This document shows positions 20,603 to 29,804 of a stretch of DNA of 39,744 nucleotides, piece by piece. A program made the translations under genes and the position numbers. The number at the start of each line of letters is the position of its first letter. Within the stretch, counting starts at the first letter, position 1. Below the pieces are notes generated by a model, which was not told where the DNA came from, did not search any database, and worked only from the letters and a program-made list of their open reading frames with translations. The stretch comes from Caldilineaceae bacterium (GTDB lineage Bacteria > Chloroflexota > Anaerolineae > Caldilineales > Caldilineaceae). The stretch spans positions 1-39,744 of the forward strand of contig JAJDXQ010000004.1 in NCBI GenBank assembly GCA_022823185.1, given 5' to 3'.

Positions 20603-22354
20603 TTGCTGACAAACATTTCGATTCGAAACTTCAAACGCTTCCAGCAAGTTGACATACCTCTGGGCACTTCGGTTGTGTTTATCGGCCCCAACAACTCCGG
20701 CAAGACAACTGCCTTGCAGGCGCTCGCCCTGTGGGACCTGGGCCTGCGCAGATGGATGGAACGCTATCAGGGGAAACCGACACCTGAAAAGCGACCTGGC
20801 GTTACAATCAATCGACGCGACATGATTGCAATTCCAGTTCCCAGGGCAAATCTGCTGTGGCGCGATCTGCGTACCCGCCTGAGTACGATGGAGGGAGAGA
20901 AGAGAGGAACACAAAATGTCCGGATCGACATCGTGGTCGAGGGCATTTCAAACGGCGCCCCCTGGCAGTGCGGTTTGGAGTTTGACTACGCCAACGAAGA
21001 GTCATTCTACTGTAGGCCCTTGCGGTTAACAGATAAAGGGACCTATGGCGAAAGAATGACCGTTCCTGAGCAGGCGCTGCAAACGCATGTCGCGTATCTG
21101 CCTCCTATGTCGGGCCTGGCTGCCGTCGAGCCAAAGTGGGAACCGGGACGCGTGAACGTCCTGATAGGTGAGGGCCAGACCGCGCAGGTGTTGCGCAACC
21201 TCTGCCACAACCTGGCAGAGAACAAGGAGCGGGAGTGGTGGAAAGTTCAAGAACACATCCACCAACTCTTCGGGGTCACTCTGGATAGACCGGACCACAT
21301 TGTTGAACGAGGCGAAGTAACAATGGCCTACAGCGAGCGCCCCGGCGTGTCGCTTGCGCTCTCTGCTTCGGGCCGCGGGCTCCAGCAGACCTTGCTCCTC
21401 CTGGCATACCTGTACACCAACCCTTCTGCTGTCCTTCTCCTGGATGAGCCGGATGCCCATCTCGAGATCCTGCGCCAGCGGCAAATCTACCATCTTCTGT
21501 CACAAACGGCATCGGAACTGGGCAGCCAGATCATCGCCGCCAGCCATTCAGAAGTCATCATGAATGAAGCTGGGGCTCAGGATATTGTCGTTGCCTTTGT
21601 AGGGAAGCCGCACAGGATTGATGACCGATCTGGCCGCACGCAGGTCGCGAAAGCCCTCAAGCAGATTGGCTACCAGGACTACCCTCAGGCCGAGCAAACT
21701 GGGTGGGTGCTCTACCTGGAAGGGGCAACTGATCTTGCCTGCCTTCGGTCCTACGCGCATACTCTGAGCCATTCAGCGGCCGAATTCCTTGAGAGACCAT
21801 TTGTCCATTATGTGGGCAATCAGCCTTCAGTTGCCCGCAATCATTTTTTCGGGCTGCGTCAGGGGAAATCCGATCTGGTCGGTATCGGAATCTATGACCA
21901 TGACGCCGCGATTACGGAATCCCCTCCCTTTCTGACGGAACGCAAATGGCAGAGAAGGGAAATCGAAAACTATCTCCCAATTCCGGCGGTGTTAGAGAGA
22001 TATGCGCAGGATTCAGCAGTCGAGAATGAAACCGGGGCCGATACGCTCTTTTCCGCCGCCGAAAAGGACAAGCGTACCGAAATAATGAGACGGGTGGTCA
22101 GCGATCTGGTTCCGCCGGTCGCCCTGCGAAACGGGCAGGACAGCTACTGGCGACACGACGTGAAAGCAAGTGAGTTGCTTGACAGAATCTTCGAGGCGTT
22201 CTTTCGGGCGCTGGAGCTGCCCAACGTAATGCGCAAAACAGCCTACCATCGCCTTGCCTCGCTGGCCAGGCCCGAAGAGATAGACGAGGAGGTGGCCTCT
22301 GTCCTCGATCAGATTGTCGATTCTGCGCAGCGCGCGCAGGCGGCGCAAAACTGA
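20603..22354 (+). CDS. OLD-family ATPase with TOPRIM domain
   Basis: The 583 residues combine an SMC/ABC-type ATPase and a C-terminal TOPRIM nuclease-like domain. Walker A is GPNNSGKT (28-35). The ABC-signature-like segment is LSASGRGLQQTLLLLAYL. Walker B is LLLDEPD, with D281-E282. The H-loop is in IIAASHSE. TOPRIM acidic motifs are EGATD (E373) and DHD (D432, D434). This is the OLD layout, shared by phage P2 Old and by GajA of the Gabija defence system. No UvrD-like helicase (GajB) or reverse transcriptase is adjacent, so it appears to stand alone, as class 1 OLD proteins do. GGAGGAG lies 4 bases before the TTG start. GC and codon use look lower than neighbours, suggesting transfer. Defence is inference. 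Confidence 0.82.
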   Translation: MLTNISIRNFKRFQQVDIPLGTSVVFIGPNNSGKTTALQALALWDLGLRRWMERYQGKPTPEKRPGVTINRRDMIAIPVPRANLLWRDLRTRLSTMEGEKRGTQNVRIDIVVEGISNGAPWQCGLEFDYANEESFYCRPLRLTDKGTYGERMTVPEQALQTHVAYLPPMSGLAAVEPKWEPGRVNVLIGEGQTAQVLRNLCHNLAENKEREWWKVQEHIHQLFGVTLDRPDHIVERGEVTMAYSERPGVSLALSASGRGLQQTLLLLAYLYTNPSAVLLLDEPDAHLEILRQRQIYHLLSQTASELGSQIIAASHSEVIMNEAGAQDIVVAFVGKPHRIDDRSGRTQVAKALKQIGYQDYPQAEQTGWVLYLEGATDLACLRSYAHTLSHSAAEFLERPFVHYVGNQPSVARNHFFGLRQGKSDLVGIGIYDHDAAITESPPFLTERKWQRREIENYLPIPAVLERYAQDSAVENETGADTLFSAAEKDKRTEIMRRVVSDLVPPVALRNGQDSYWRHDVKASELLDRIFEAFFRALELPNVMRKTAYHRLASLARPEEIDEEVASVLDQIVDSAQRAQAAQN

Positions 22355-22403
22355 ATAAGCAGGAGCGATCTGAGCGGATTCGGCTTCAGGGAAAACAGGC
22401 GGA

Positions 22404-22928
22404 TCACCGGCTGTGGGCAAGGTGAATCTGCTGGCGCAACTCCCGGCGGGCCGTGCTCAGATTCTCCTTTATCTTGAAGAATACTGCCTCTGTGACCTCC
22501 ATCTCCTGCGAGATCAACAGCGCCTCCAGCGTCTCCACCACCCGCAGCACCTTCGCCTCCAGCAACTCAACCGTTGTAGCGTAGAGCGACTCAGGCAAAA
22601 AGTAGAGCAACACCACCAACCCCCAGGCCGCGAACCCCAAGAATCTGTTCCCGCCCGTGCCTAGCTCCTCCCGCAACAGAAAAAGCGACACAATCCACAG
22701 GACGACAACAGCCGCCATCAGATCATAGCGCGTGATCGGCCTCGCCGCGCTGATGTCATGCACGCCGGGGGCCAACTGATCATACGTCTTCAGGCGCGCC
22801 AGCCACTCGTTGAACTGACGGCACTGCTTTCGATTGACCCGGTTCTGATCAAAGAGGGCCAGCTCCAGAGCCCTTTCCCGGCACTGGTCTGCCAACTCAT
22901 AGAACTCTTTTCGCGTTAGTTCCGCCAT
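22404..22928 (-). CDS. Small membrane protein with two helices, unrecognised
   Basis: The 174 residues comprise an N-terminal charged helical part (1-65), two membrane helices (about 68-86 and 96-113), and a C-terminal amphipathic helix rich in Glu and Leu, probably coiled coil (120-170). I do not recognise the family. The ATG at 22928 has no strong ribosome site. It is transcribed in the same direction as the MenA-like gene 103 bases upstream and could be cotranscribed. It converges with the OLD-type gene, with 49 bases between stops. Confidence 0.65.
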   Translation of the reverse strand: MAELTRKEFYELADQCRERALELALFDQNRVNRKQCRQFNEWLARLKTYDQLAPGVHDISAARPITRYDLMAAVVVLWIVSLFLLREELGTGGNRFLGFAAWGLVVLLYFLPESLYATTVELLEAKVLRVVETLEALLISQEMEVTEAVFFKIKENLSTARRELRQQIHLAHSR

Positions 22929-23031
22929 GGTTCAAACCGAATTTGCTCGGGTCATGCCAGCGCCTGATCGAGCAGAAGCGAAATCAGCGCCGTCCTTCCC
23001 AAGTCACAACAGTACTGCCTTTACGCGCAGG

Positions 23032-24063
23032 CTAATTGAGCCACATTGGCGCCAGCCATAGCAGCCCCGCCAAAATCGCCCCACTGATAGCGTTGGACAC
23101 TGTGCCTACGCCCGCCTGCCGGGAAAACGGCCACACTCGTGACCGGGAAAACGCCCGCAAAAACAGGGGAAACGCGCCGAGCACGAGTATCGTCCACACC
23201 GGCACAGCGCCCGTCGCCATCAACAGGATCAGCGCGATAAACCCTCCGATCGCGATGATTGCCGCGATGTCCAGACCCCGCTCAGGCCCGAACACCACAG
23301 CCAGCGTGCGTCTCCGCAGACGCCAGTCCCGGTGCCAGCTGTAGAAGCCGTAAGACTGATTCGCCAGCCAGGCGAATGTCGCCGGCGCCAGCGCGATCAA
23401 CAGGACAAGACGTGTGATGGCGCCTGTCAGGGCAAAGTATGTGCCCAGCAATGGAATGATGCCCAAGCCCAACCAGTAGGCGATTTCGCCGACCCACCAG
23501 AATCTGCGGGCATAGCGGACGGCAGGCCACAACGAAACACCGCACATCAGCGCGCTGATCAGCGCGAAAAACCAGATCGGCCAGCCAATGAAAAAGCCCA
23601 TCCATAGCGCCGCCAGAACGTATATAGTCCCTGACATCAGGCCAAGGCTGAGAAATGTCTCAGGCCGCAACAGTCTCTGCTGCATCCAGTCAAAACCGTC
23701 GAAGAGCGCGGTCTGCGAAGTCCGCGCAGTGTCCCGCCCGCTCCCCGCCGTGGCAATCTGTCCCTCGCTCCGCATGTGGCGCGCATAATCCACATACGCG
23801 CCCAGATAGTTGCAGCACAGGGCCAGCGCGCCGAAACTGAACACCATTACCAGTGCCCACCAGGTGCTGATCGTGCCCACCTGCCAGCGTGCGGTCGCCG
23901 CCCCCCATAGGACCGGCGTAAGCAGCGCGGGAACGGCCCGCAGCCGCCCCATCTGAGCGGCTACCCTGAAGTATCCGACACCCCTTGGCCGGATACCTGC
24001 CCTATGTGTCTGCGCTGCGTCCGCGCTGCGCCTGTGCGCTTCGGACGGTATGTGACTGACCAT
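23032..24063 (-). CDS. UbiA-superfamily membrane protein, MenA-like
   Basis: This polytopic protein of about 343 residues has eight or nine membrane helices. MenA attaches a prenyl chain to 1,4-dihydroxy-2-naphthoate using two Asp-rich motifs. Here the first motif reads CNYLGAYVDYA, where active MenA has N..NDY.D: the first Asp is Ala and the second is kept. The second reads WHRDWRLRRRTLAVVFG, matching the RDxxxDxxxGKRTLAVRLG region but with fewer acids. It may be a divergent prenyltransferase or a non-catalytic relative. I used ATG 24063; GTG 24081 would add six residues. A good promoter lies 38 bases upstream. menG at 5788 fits a menaquinone role. Confidence 0.65.
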   Translation of the reverse strand: MVSHIPSEAHRRSADAAQTHRAGIRPRGVGYFRVAAQMGRLRAVPALLTPVLWGAATARWQVGTISTWWALVMVFSFGALALCCNYLGAYVDYARHMRSEGQIATAGSGRDTARTSQTALFDGFDWMQQRLLRPETFLSLGLMSGTIYVLAALWMGFFIGWPIWFFALISALMCGVSLWPAVRYARRFWWVGEIAYWLGLGIIPLLGTYFALTGAITRLVLLIALAPATFAWLANQSYGFYSWHRDWRLRRRTLAVVFGPERGLDIAAIIAIGGFIALILLMATGAVPVWTILVLGAFPLFLRAFSRSRVWPFSRQAGVGTVSNAISGAILAGLLWLAPMWLN

Positions 24064-24100
24064 TTCGCTTCTCTGAACCACCGCCTTTTGGGGTTGTTAC

Positions 24101-24129
24101 ATTCTATCAGCTAAATCCGATATGCTCAA
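24101..24129 (-). promoter_or_regulatory. Promoter of the MenA-like gene
   Basis: Read on the minus strand, TTGAGC (24124-24129) and TAGAAT (24101-24106) are 17 bases apart. Transcription would start near 24094, about 30 bases before the ATG at 24063. The -35 box is identical to the one before the fmdB-his operon (38423-38428). Confidence 0.6.
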
Positions 24130-24446
24130 CCGGGCCGGGAAACCTCACCATTCCGGTTCGCCATCCTTCTCTTCCCAACGGTGAAACGGCCCCAGCCATC
24201 GAAAAAGGAGGGCCTTCCGCCAGCGCCGAACAAACCGCGTCATCGCTTTCCCCAATCCTCTGCGCCGGTCTCGCCGCGCCCAGGGAGATGCCAGCCTGAC
24301 AGCGCTTTACGCCTCCCTGCCCGTTTCCCCGAAACGCAGACGCCCCTTCACATTCCCATGGACGCCCGGCTCGCCTACGCGCCTGCACAGAGGATCTGGC
24401 GTTCTGGGCGCTTTCCCCTGAGACAAGCCATCTGCCACGACTACGC
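24130..24446. other. Intergenic stretch without a recognisable gene
   Basis: The stretch follows the stop of the GT-C gene and precedes the MenA-like promoter on the minus strand. I see no convincing open frame of its own, no terminator-like hairpin with a T tract, and no repeat. Confidence 0.45.
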
Positions 24447-26294
24447 TCAGTCGCGGACCCGCCAGCGCTCATAAAGCGGCGTGCCGTCCAACTGCGCGTA
24501 TACCTGCTCTCGCTCCAGGCGGCCATTTCTCTCCCTGACCATACGCTCGAAAACCGCCCTCCTTCCTTGAAAAACCTCGTTGCCCTGCGCGCGCAGAAGA
24601 TAGACGTTGTCGACATTGTCCAGAAATGGCTCGAGCCGCTCGATGAAACCCCCGTCCGGTTCCTGCAGCGAACCGTAGCCGAAAACCTCTATCGGCCTGA
24701 CGCGCCCCTCACTCAGAAACCGGATGGGCGCCTCCATCCCCCAGTCAAGCGCAATCGGCGCGCCCATGCCCCCGTGCCGCAAGTCGAACGCGAGGTGATA
24801 GGAGGCATCTGAATGGTCGACCAACCCGCCGCTGCGCGTGAGCGCGCTGTGGTACGCCGCCGTTGCCCGCAAGTCGAGCAGAAAGACGGCGCACACGACC
24901 AGCGCCAGGCTCGCATGCGCTACAATCCTCAGACCAGATTGCGGATCTGACGCGCTGACCGAAATCAGCCCCCGCAGCCATTCCCAAAGCGGATTGCCGG
25001 CGTTTCCCTTTCTCCCGGCGCCAACCGCGCCGCCAGGCCCTTTCCCATCCGCCCCATCACCAACCTTGAACGCCGCCCATCGCCACAGTTCGTGCAGCCC
25101 CACGCCCGTCACCGCAATCGCCAGGGGATGGAGCAAGGCATAGTGTGTGACAAAAAGATCGCTGACAGTGAAGAAACTGGCGCCGAACGCCGCCGCCAGC
25201 AACAGGAGCGGCGGACCAACCACCCGTCGACTGCTCCGGCGCAACAGGGCCGCGGCCGGCAGACCCAGCGCCGCCGCGGGCGCCAGCGCGTTTCCTTCGA
25301 GCGTGCCCAAATACCAGAGATGGTCGCCGCGCAAGGCCTGCAACAACTGCTGCCAGCGCACCGTCGCATTCTCCCAAATGGCGGCGTTGTTCACGCCGTA
25401 GTAGCTGCTGCCCAGATTCTGCGTAATCGACGAGAGGGTGCCCCCCGTCTTCACGTTGAACAGGATGAAGGGGATCAGAGGCGCCGCGAAGGCAAGAGCG
25501 GCTACCAGCGGCAGGACAATAGGACGCCGGTGAAGAAGCCAGGCATATCTGCCTCTTTCCGGTCCCCCTGGTTGCCGCCGAACGCCCGCTCCCCTTTCCT
25601 CGATGAACCTGTCTCTCGCCCGGACCCCAAGCCACCAGGCCATGCAAAGCCCGCCGAACGGCAGGATAACCCAGGCCGCCAGCAATTTCGCATAGACCGC
25701 CAGCCCTGCGCAAAAAGCCGAAAGAATCAAGGCCCTGTCCTCTCCTAGCCGCAACCAGCGCAGACCCTGCCAGATGCAGGCGAAGGTGAAAGGTATCGTT
25801 GCGTTCGTGACGAAGATTCCCTGCCGCTGCCAGAATACAAAACTGGGGGCCGCAGCCAGGAGGGTCAGGCAGGTAAGCGCCGCCGGGGCAATGGGTGCCA
25901 CGGAGTCCTGCCTGCCAAAACACAGTGCCAGCCATTCCGAAACGGCCCGTTCCAGCGCCAGCAGCCCAAGAACCGCCAGAATCAGGGCCAGCAAGCGTAA
26001 ATTGGGTACTCCAATACCTGTTGCCGCCAAAAACGGCAATGCCAGATAGACGTTCAACGCGCCGATGTAATCCTGCGTCATCAAGGGAAGTTCCAGACCC
26101 AAAACCGATACGGTCGCGTCGCGGAACGCGGTTACAGGCGCCCTGTGGAGCAGTTCCATCGCATTGACGCCCGCCTCTTTGGCTTCGTCGTAGTGGAGGC
26201 CGGGCAACCCCAACTGATAAGCCGCCAGAAAAAGAAAGAGGCTGATCGCAACGATCAGCCAGCCGGTCCGCGCCATGCTTTGCCCGCCGGTCAT
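24447..26294 (-). CDS. GT-C glycosyltransferase, PMT/ArnT-like membrane protein
   Basis: This is a 615-residue membrane protein with about ten helices. The first extracytoplasmic loop has the acidic pair D36-E37 in LHYDEAKEAG, the position of the catalytic or metal-binding acid in the PMT/ArnT families. These enzymes move a sugar from a lipid-phosphate donor to a protein or lipid on the outer face. The C-terminal 150 residues form a soluble domain. The ATG overlaps the stop of the FecR-like gene (ATGA), so translation is probably coupled. The GT2 at 12898 could supply its lipid-linked sugar; that link is inference. Confidence 0.78.
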   Translation of the reverse strand: MTGGQSMARTGWLIVAISLFLFLAAYQLGLPGLHYDEAKEAGVNAMELLHRAPVTAFRDATVSVLGLELPLMTQDYIGALNVYLALPFLAATGIGVPNLRLLALILAVLGLLALERAVSEWLALCFGRQDSVAPIAPAALTCLTLLAAAPSFVFWQRQGIFVTNATIPFTFACIWQGLRWLRLGEDRALILSAFCAGLAVYAKLLAAWVILPFGGLCMAWWLGVRARDRFIEERGAGVRRQPGGPERGRYAWLLHRRPIVLPLVAALAFAAPLIPFILFNVKTGGTLSSITQNLGSSYYGVNNAAIWENATVRWQQLLQALRGDHLWYLGTLEGNALAPAAALGLPAAALLRRSSRRVVGPPLLLLAAAFGASFFTVSDLFVTHYALLHPLAIAVTGVGLHELWRWAAFKVGDGADGKGPGGAVGAGRKGNAGNPLWEWLRGLISVSASDPQSGLRIVAHASLALVVCAVFLLDLRATAAYHSALTRSGGLVDHSDASYHLAFDLRHGGMGAPIALDWGMEAPIRFLSEGRVRPIEVFGYGSLQEPDGGFIERLEPFLDNVDNVYLLRAQGNEVFQGRRAVFERMVRERNGRLEREQVYAQLDGTPLYERWRVRD

Positions 26295-27583
26295 TCGACG
26301 ACAAGCTCCAGTTCACTCGCAAACGATTCGTAATTCCAGCCGCTGGCATACAGCCGGATACTATCGATGTGCGCCGGCCGCGTCGCCTCCAACTCCTCCA
26401 TCAGATTCCCCGACTCATAGCTGTGCCACGTGAAAAGCGGGACCTGCCTGCCGCCAAACAAGGGATACTCCGGTCGTGGATCCATGTTATAGAAGCCATA
26501 GCCCCACCGCACTTCCTTTCCATGAATGTCCGTGAAAGTAAGCTCGACGCGTAAGGGAAATTCAGAGCTCAATTCGCCGGCCCCCGGCAAAGTCTGCCAA
26601 TCCAGATTGACATCCAGCTTGACGATCAGCGAATCGTAACTATGCACGTCCTGGTCGACAACCTGCCGTATCCCAATTTCCGTATGGATCTGGTTTGGGC
26701 CTCGGTAGAAGAAGCGGGCCACCTGACGGCCGTCCTTCTCGATGAATTCAACCGTGCCCGGCGTAACGTGCGGCGGCGTATAGCTTTCCCACTCCTGCCC
26801 CAAAGGCCCGGTGAATTCACTGTCCCGCAGAAGATTGTGCACCGCTGGATCCACCGGCAGTATCGTCCCGTCCGCCTGAATCCATGTGCGCCATCCTGGT
26901 TCAATCTCTACGGGCTCCTGACCCGGTTGCGCGAGCCTGGCAACACCCTGCTTCACCACAACCTCGCTGCTGTCGGTGTCTACGAAAAACGCGTAGTTTC
27001 CCTCCTCAAGCTGGGCCTCGCCTTGAGGCGTCTCGATCTGAACCTCTACCTTCCGGTCCAACGCGCTATGAGTGAACAGACGTACCTGACCCTCTTGCAG
27101 ACGGATGCGTAGCCTGTATGGCCGATCGCTGCCGGCAAAGTAGGGTCGCCTGCTTCTTACTATCTCAAGTGACGTGTTGGGGTAAAGCAGTATTGTTCCC
27201 ATCAAATCGTCGCTCTGTCCACCCGCCGGCAGCCCCAACACGCCCTGTGTAGCCGTTCCCGTCGTTTGCAGCCGGCTTCCCTCGCCTATCCCTTCCCGGC
27301 TGTCAGTCAGCGCGATCGGCTGATCGGAACGCGGCGGGTAAAGAAGAACCGTGCCAACCGTTGTCTCAAATTGGAGAGACTGCCTTACCGCAGCCGAATG
27401 GTAGAGCCGGAGAACCGCTAAGGGGATGCCCGCCACCAGCACGACGAAGATGGCGAACGAGAACAAAAGAATGATCCACGCAGCGCGTTCCGGACGCTCG
27501 CGCCACCGGGGCAAAGGCTGTGTATGAACGGTCGAAGACTCGTCAACTGTCGCGCTTGACGATACCGACGGTTCCGCCGTCAT
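26291..27583 (-). CDS. Membrane-anchored FecR-like protein
   Basis: The 430 residues start with a Ser/Thr-rich cytoplasmic stretch, then one membrane helix (about 36-58). The extracytoplasmic part looks like a FecR beta-domain (about 120-240: LEIVRSRRPYF, LRLQEGQVRLF-like strands, PQGEAQLEEGNYAFFVD, VKQGVARL). The last 170 residues resemble a carbohydrate-binding beta-sandwich (LLRDSEF at about 262, then WESYTPP). FecR proteins usually pair with a sigma or anti-sigma system; none is visible here. The start is two bases from the stop of the TPR gene and the end overlaps the GT-C gene, a tight three-gene string. Confidence 0.7.
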   Translation of the reverse strand: MTAEPSVSSSATVDESSTVHTQPLPRWRERPERAAWIILLFSFAIFVVLVAGIPLAVLRLYHSAAVRQSLQFETTVGTVLLYPPRSDQPIALTDSREGIGEGSRLQTTGTATQGVLGLPAGGQSDDLMGTILLYPNTSLEIVRSRRPYFAGSDRPYRLRIRLQEGQVRLFTHSALDRKVEVQIETPQGEAQLEEGNYAFFVDTDSSEVVVKQGVARLAQPGQEPVEIEPGWRTWIQADGTILPVDPAVHNLLRDSEFTGPLGQEWESYTPPHVTPGTVEFIEKDGRQVARFFYRGPNQIHTEIGIRQVVDQDVHSYDSLIVKLDVNLDWQTLPGAGELSSEFPLRVELTFTDIHGKEVRWGYGFYNMDPRPEYPLFGGRQVPLFTWHSYESGNLMEELEATRPAHIDSIRLYASGWNYESFASELELVVE

Positions 27584-27585
27584 GG

Positions 27586-28218
27586 TTACGATTCCTCTTC
27601 CAGTCCAGGGGGACGATACCCGTTTCCATCAGGATTCGCGCCGGAACGGTCCTGCTTCGAGCGCTTCAGTCTCTTCTCGCGCTCGATCTCCACGATCTGG
27701 TCACTCAGCCTTTCCATCCAGAAACGGGCGTCCCTGTCCTCCGGGTTCACCTCCAGCGCCCGCTGGAACATGGCCGAAGATCGGCTCAGGTTTCCCTGTT
27801 GCTTGTAAATCAGGCCCAAGTGATAGTGTACGTTCGGCGTGCTGGGATCCAGACCGAGCGCCTTCTCGTAGGCGGCAATCGCCCTTGCCTGGTGTTTCGG
27901 GCCCGAAGTCTCCAGGCGGCCCAGATACGCGGCCGCCAGATTGGTCCACAGAAGCACATTGTCGGGCGAGACTTCCACCGCCCGCTTCAAAATCTTGACC
28001 GCCTTCGACCATTTTCTCTGCAATATCAGCGCCCCGCCCATATTGATCGCGATATCAGGGTCATCCGGCAGATCTGCCTGCAATGGCTCAAGCATGGCGA
28101 TCGCCTCGCCGGGCCGGTTTGCGCGCAAAAGACGGGCGCTTTCATTCAGTATGGTGCGATAGTCGGCCCCATTGCCGCCATTCCCAGTTCGACCCTGACT
28201 CTGCTCGTGTTCGGTCAT
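27586..28218 (-). CDS. TPR-repeat protein
   Basis: The protein has 210 residues from ATG 28218. An open frame extends to 28377 but would overlap the previous gene and lacks family character. Four or so tetratricopeptide repeats are visible (NESARLLRANRPGEAIAMLEP, GALILQRKWSKAVKILKRA, NLAAAYLGRLE, HLGLIYKQQGNLSRSSAMF), each with the alternating small and aromatic pattern. A basic/acidic helix and a Gly/Pro tail follow. No signal peptide is seen. It probably serves as a protein-binding scaffold for the adjacent membrane proteins; the partner is unknown. Confidence 0.8.
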   Translation of the reverse strand: MTEHEQSQGRTGNGGNGADYRTILNESARLLRANRPGEAIAMLEPLQADLPDDPDIAINMGGALILQRKWSKAVKILKRAVEVSPDNVLLWTNLAAAYLGRLETSGPKHQARAIAAYEKALGLDPSTPNVHYHLGLIYKQQGNLSRSSAMFQRALEVNPEDRDARFWMERLSDQIVEIEREKRLKRSKQDRSGANPDGNGYRPPGLEEES

Positions 28219-28288
28219 CAGTATCCGCGTTTTCTCAGTTGAATGACTCTTGCCAGACCAGTTTCCGGCCGGCGTCTTCTTAGCGGCC

Positions 28289-28651
28289 TCACTCCGCCTG
28301 TTCAAGCGCCCGCCCAGGCTCGTCAACACCCTCGTCCAGATTGTGAAACACTTCGTATTCGTCCAGGGTGGGCGCAAAAAATTCTACGACGAATTCATTG
28401 GGCAGACCCATCGGCAAGACCAGTTCATTCAGAAGCGCACGCACAAACAACCTCCTTCGTTCCGGCTCTATCTGCTGGGGACCCATGTCCCACAACAAGA
28501 TCGTGCCATACGTGCCCTCCCCTGTGTAATGAAGATCGAGTTTGCCGATCGTAAGAGGCTCATCTTCGGCGTCTGTTTGGGCCAGGTCAAAGAGCGCGTA
28601 CTGTTCAGAGCTGTGCGTGCGTACCAGGCGCTTGAGCTTCAGATTCACCAT
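28289..28651 (-). CDS. Small unrecognised protein between HEAT and TPR genes
   Basis: The 120 residues (VNLKLKRLVR... to the C-terminal DEGVDEPGRALEQAE) are mixed alpha/beta and acidic near the end, with no signal or membrane helix. The start overlaps the HEAT gene stop. ATG 28651 has GGAGG too close; GTG 28648, just after it, has GGAGG four bases upstream and may be the true start. I do not recognise the family. Tight linkage to the HEAT and TPR genes suggests a shared role. Confidence 0.6.
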   Translation of the reverse strand: MVNLKLKRLVRTHSSEQYALFDLAQTDAEDEPLTIGKLDLHYTGEGTYGTILLWDMGPQQIEPERRRLFVRALLNELVLPMGLPNEFVVEFFAPTLDEYEVFHNLDEGVDEPGRALEQAE

Positions 28652-29688
28652 GCCTCCCAATCGTCAGGCTCATCTTCCCAGCTTTCCTGCGTCTCATCAA
28701 ACAGTGGAATTGCCTCCGCATCCCCGTAGAATAGAGCCTCTTCCAGGGCGGTCGCCGCCGCTTGCGCTTCGTCGGCGTCTTCACTCTCGCTCATGGCGTT
28801 CAGCATCTCGCGCGCCTGCCTTCCGCCCACGCGTCCCAACGCGAATATCGTAGCCATCCGCACCGGTTTGTTATCGTCGCCAAGCAGTTCGAGCAAATCT
28901 TCGAGCGCGTCCCTCGCCTCCAATTCGCCGCAGGCACGCGCCGCGGCCGCTCTCATCTCCGCTTCAGGGCTGGCCAGTTCGGCCTGTACCGTCGAACGCC
29001 AGCGCACGTCCGCGCTGCGACCCATCGCACGCAGAGCGGCCGCCCGCATCTCGTCATAGGGCGAAAAGTAGCAATCTTCGATCAGATCGCGTATGCCCGT
29101 CTCGCCCGAAAAGGCGATGCTCTCCAGGGCCCTGGCCTGAACCGTGAGCGGCTCCATTTCCGCGTGCAATACGGCCAGCAACGAGTCCTCCGCCCGCATC
29201 GCCAGCGCCGGTGAGAGTTCGTCCAACTCACCTGCCAGGACAAACACGCCCAGAGCTTCGGCGGCTTCAGCCCGAACCGCCTCGTGAAGATCGTTGTTCA
29301 AAGCGTGAATGAGGGGGCCGACAAGATCCCCATCTCGATCCTCCCACAGTCCCCGTATCGCCAGAATGCGCACTTCCGGCGAGGAGTCGGTCAGGGCCAG
29401 ACGCAACAGCCTTCCCAACTGCACCTGCAGATTCGTGAAACTCTCTTCCACCAGTGTCTGCACAACATGCAGCCTGCGGGCGTCACTGATCTTGCCCCAC
29501 GCCTCCTGCACGCGCCTTATATCGGCCAGACTCAGATCGGACAGAGCGATCAGTTCCTGCGTACGCGGCAAATCACCCTCTTCTCTTAGCTGGGTCAGAA
29601 GGACCTCAACCGAAAGAGTTTCGCTTTCACGGTTCTGAGCGTCGCCTTCATTTGCGACACGATTCGTCACTTGCCGCCTCGCGTTCAT
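28645..29688 (-). CDS. HEAT-repeat protein
   Basis: The protein has 347 residues from ATG 29688 (an open frame reaches 29745). About eight HEAT-type helical pairs are visible, such as RLLRLALTDSSPEVRILAIR, LIHALNNDLHEAVRAEAAEA, DCYFSPYDEMRAAALRAMG, ELASPEAEMRAAAARACGEL and LLGDDNKPVRMATIFALGRV. They have the conserved Asp/Val/Arg positions of HEAT or PBS-lyase repeats. The C-terminus is very acidic and ends EDEPDDWEAW. No catalytic motif is visible. The protein is likely a scaffold. It is followed by the small unknown and TPR genes, so this is a cluster of interaction proteins upstream of a membrane FecR and a GT-C enzyme. Confidence 0.8.
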   Translation of the reverse strand: MNARRQVTNRVANEGDAQNRESETLSVEVLLTQLREEGDLPRTQELIALSDLSLADIRRVQEAWGKISDARRLHVVQTLVEESFTNLQVQLGRLLRLALTDSSPEVRILAIRGLWEDRDGDLVGPLIHALNNDLHEAVRAEAAEALGVFVLAGELDELSPALAMRAEDSLLAVLHAEMEPLTVQARALESIAFSGETGIRDLIEDCYFSPYDEMRAAALRAMGRSADVRWRSTVQAELASPEAEMRAAAARACGELEARDALEDLLELLGDDNKPVRMATIFALGRVGGRQAREMLNAMSESEDADEAQAAATALEEALFYGDAEAIPLFDETQESWEDEPDDWEAW

Positions 29689-29804
29689 TGAATGCAGTGC
29701 CCCCCGAATCCGGGTACCTTCAGTAGCCCGGATTGGTGTGTGCAACTGCGACTTTCGCGCTGTGAGCCCCAGAACAGGCCAATGCGGCTTGGCCCGGACC
29801 TCAT

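Noticed and set aside
20603..22354. Complete Gabija system
   Set aside because: The GajA-like layout is present but no UvrD-type helicase gene is adjacent on either side.
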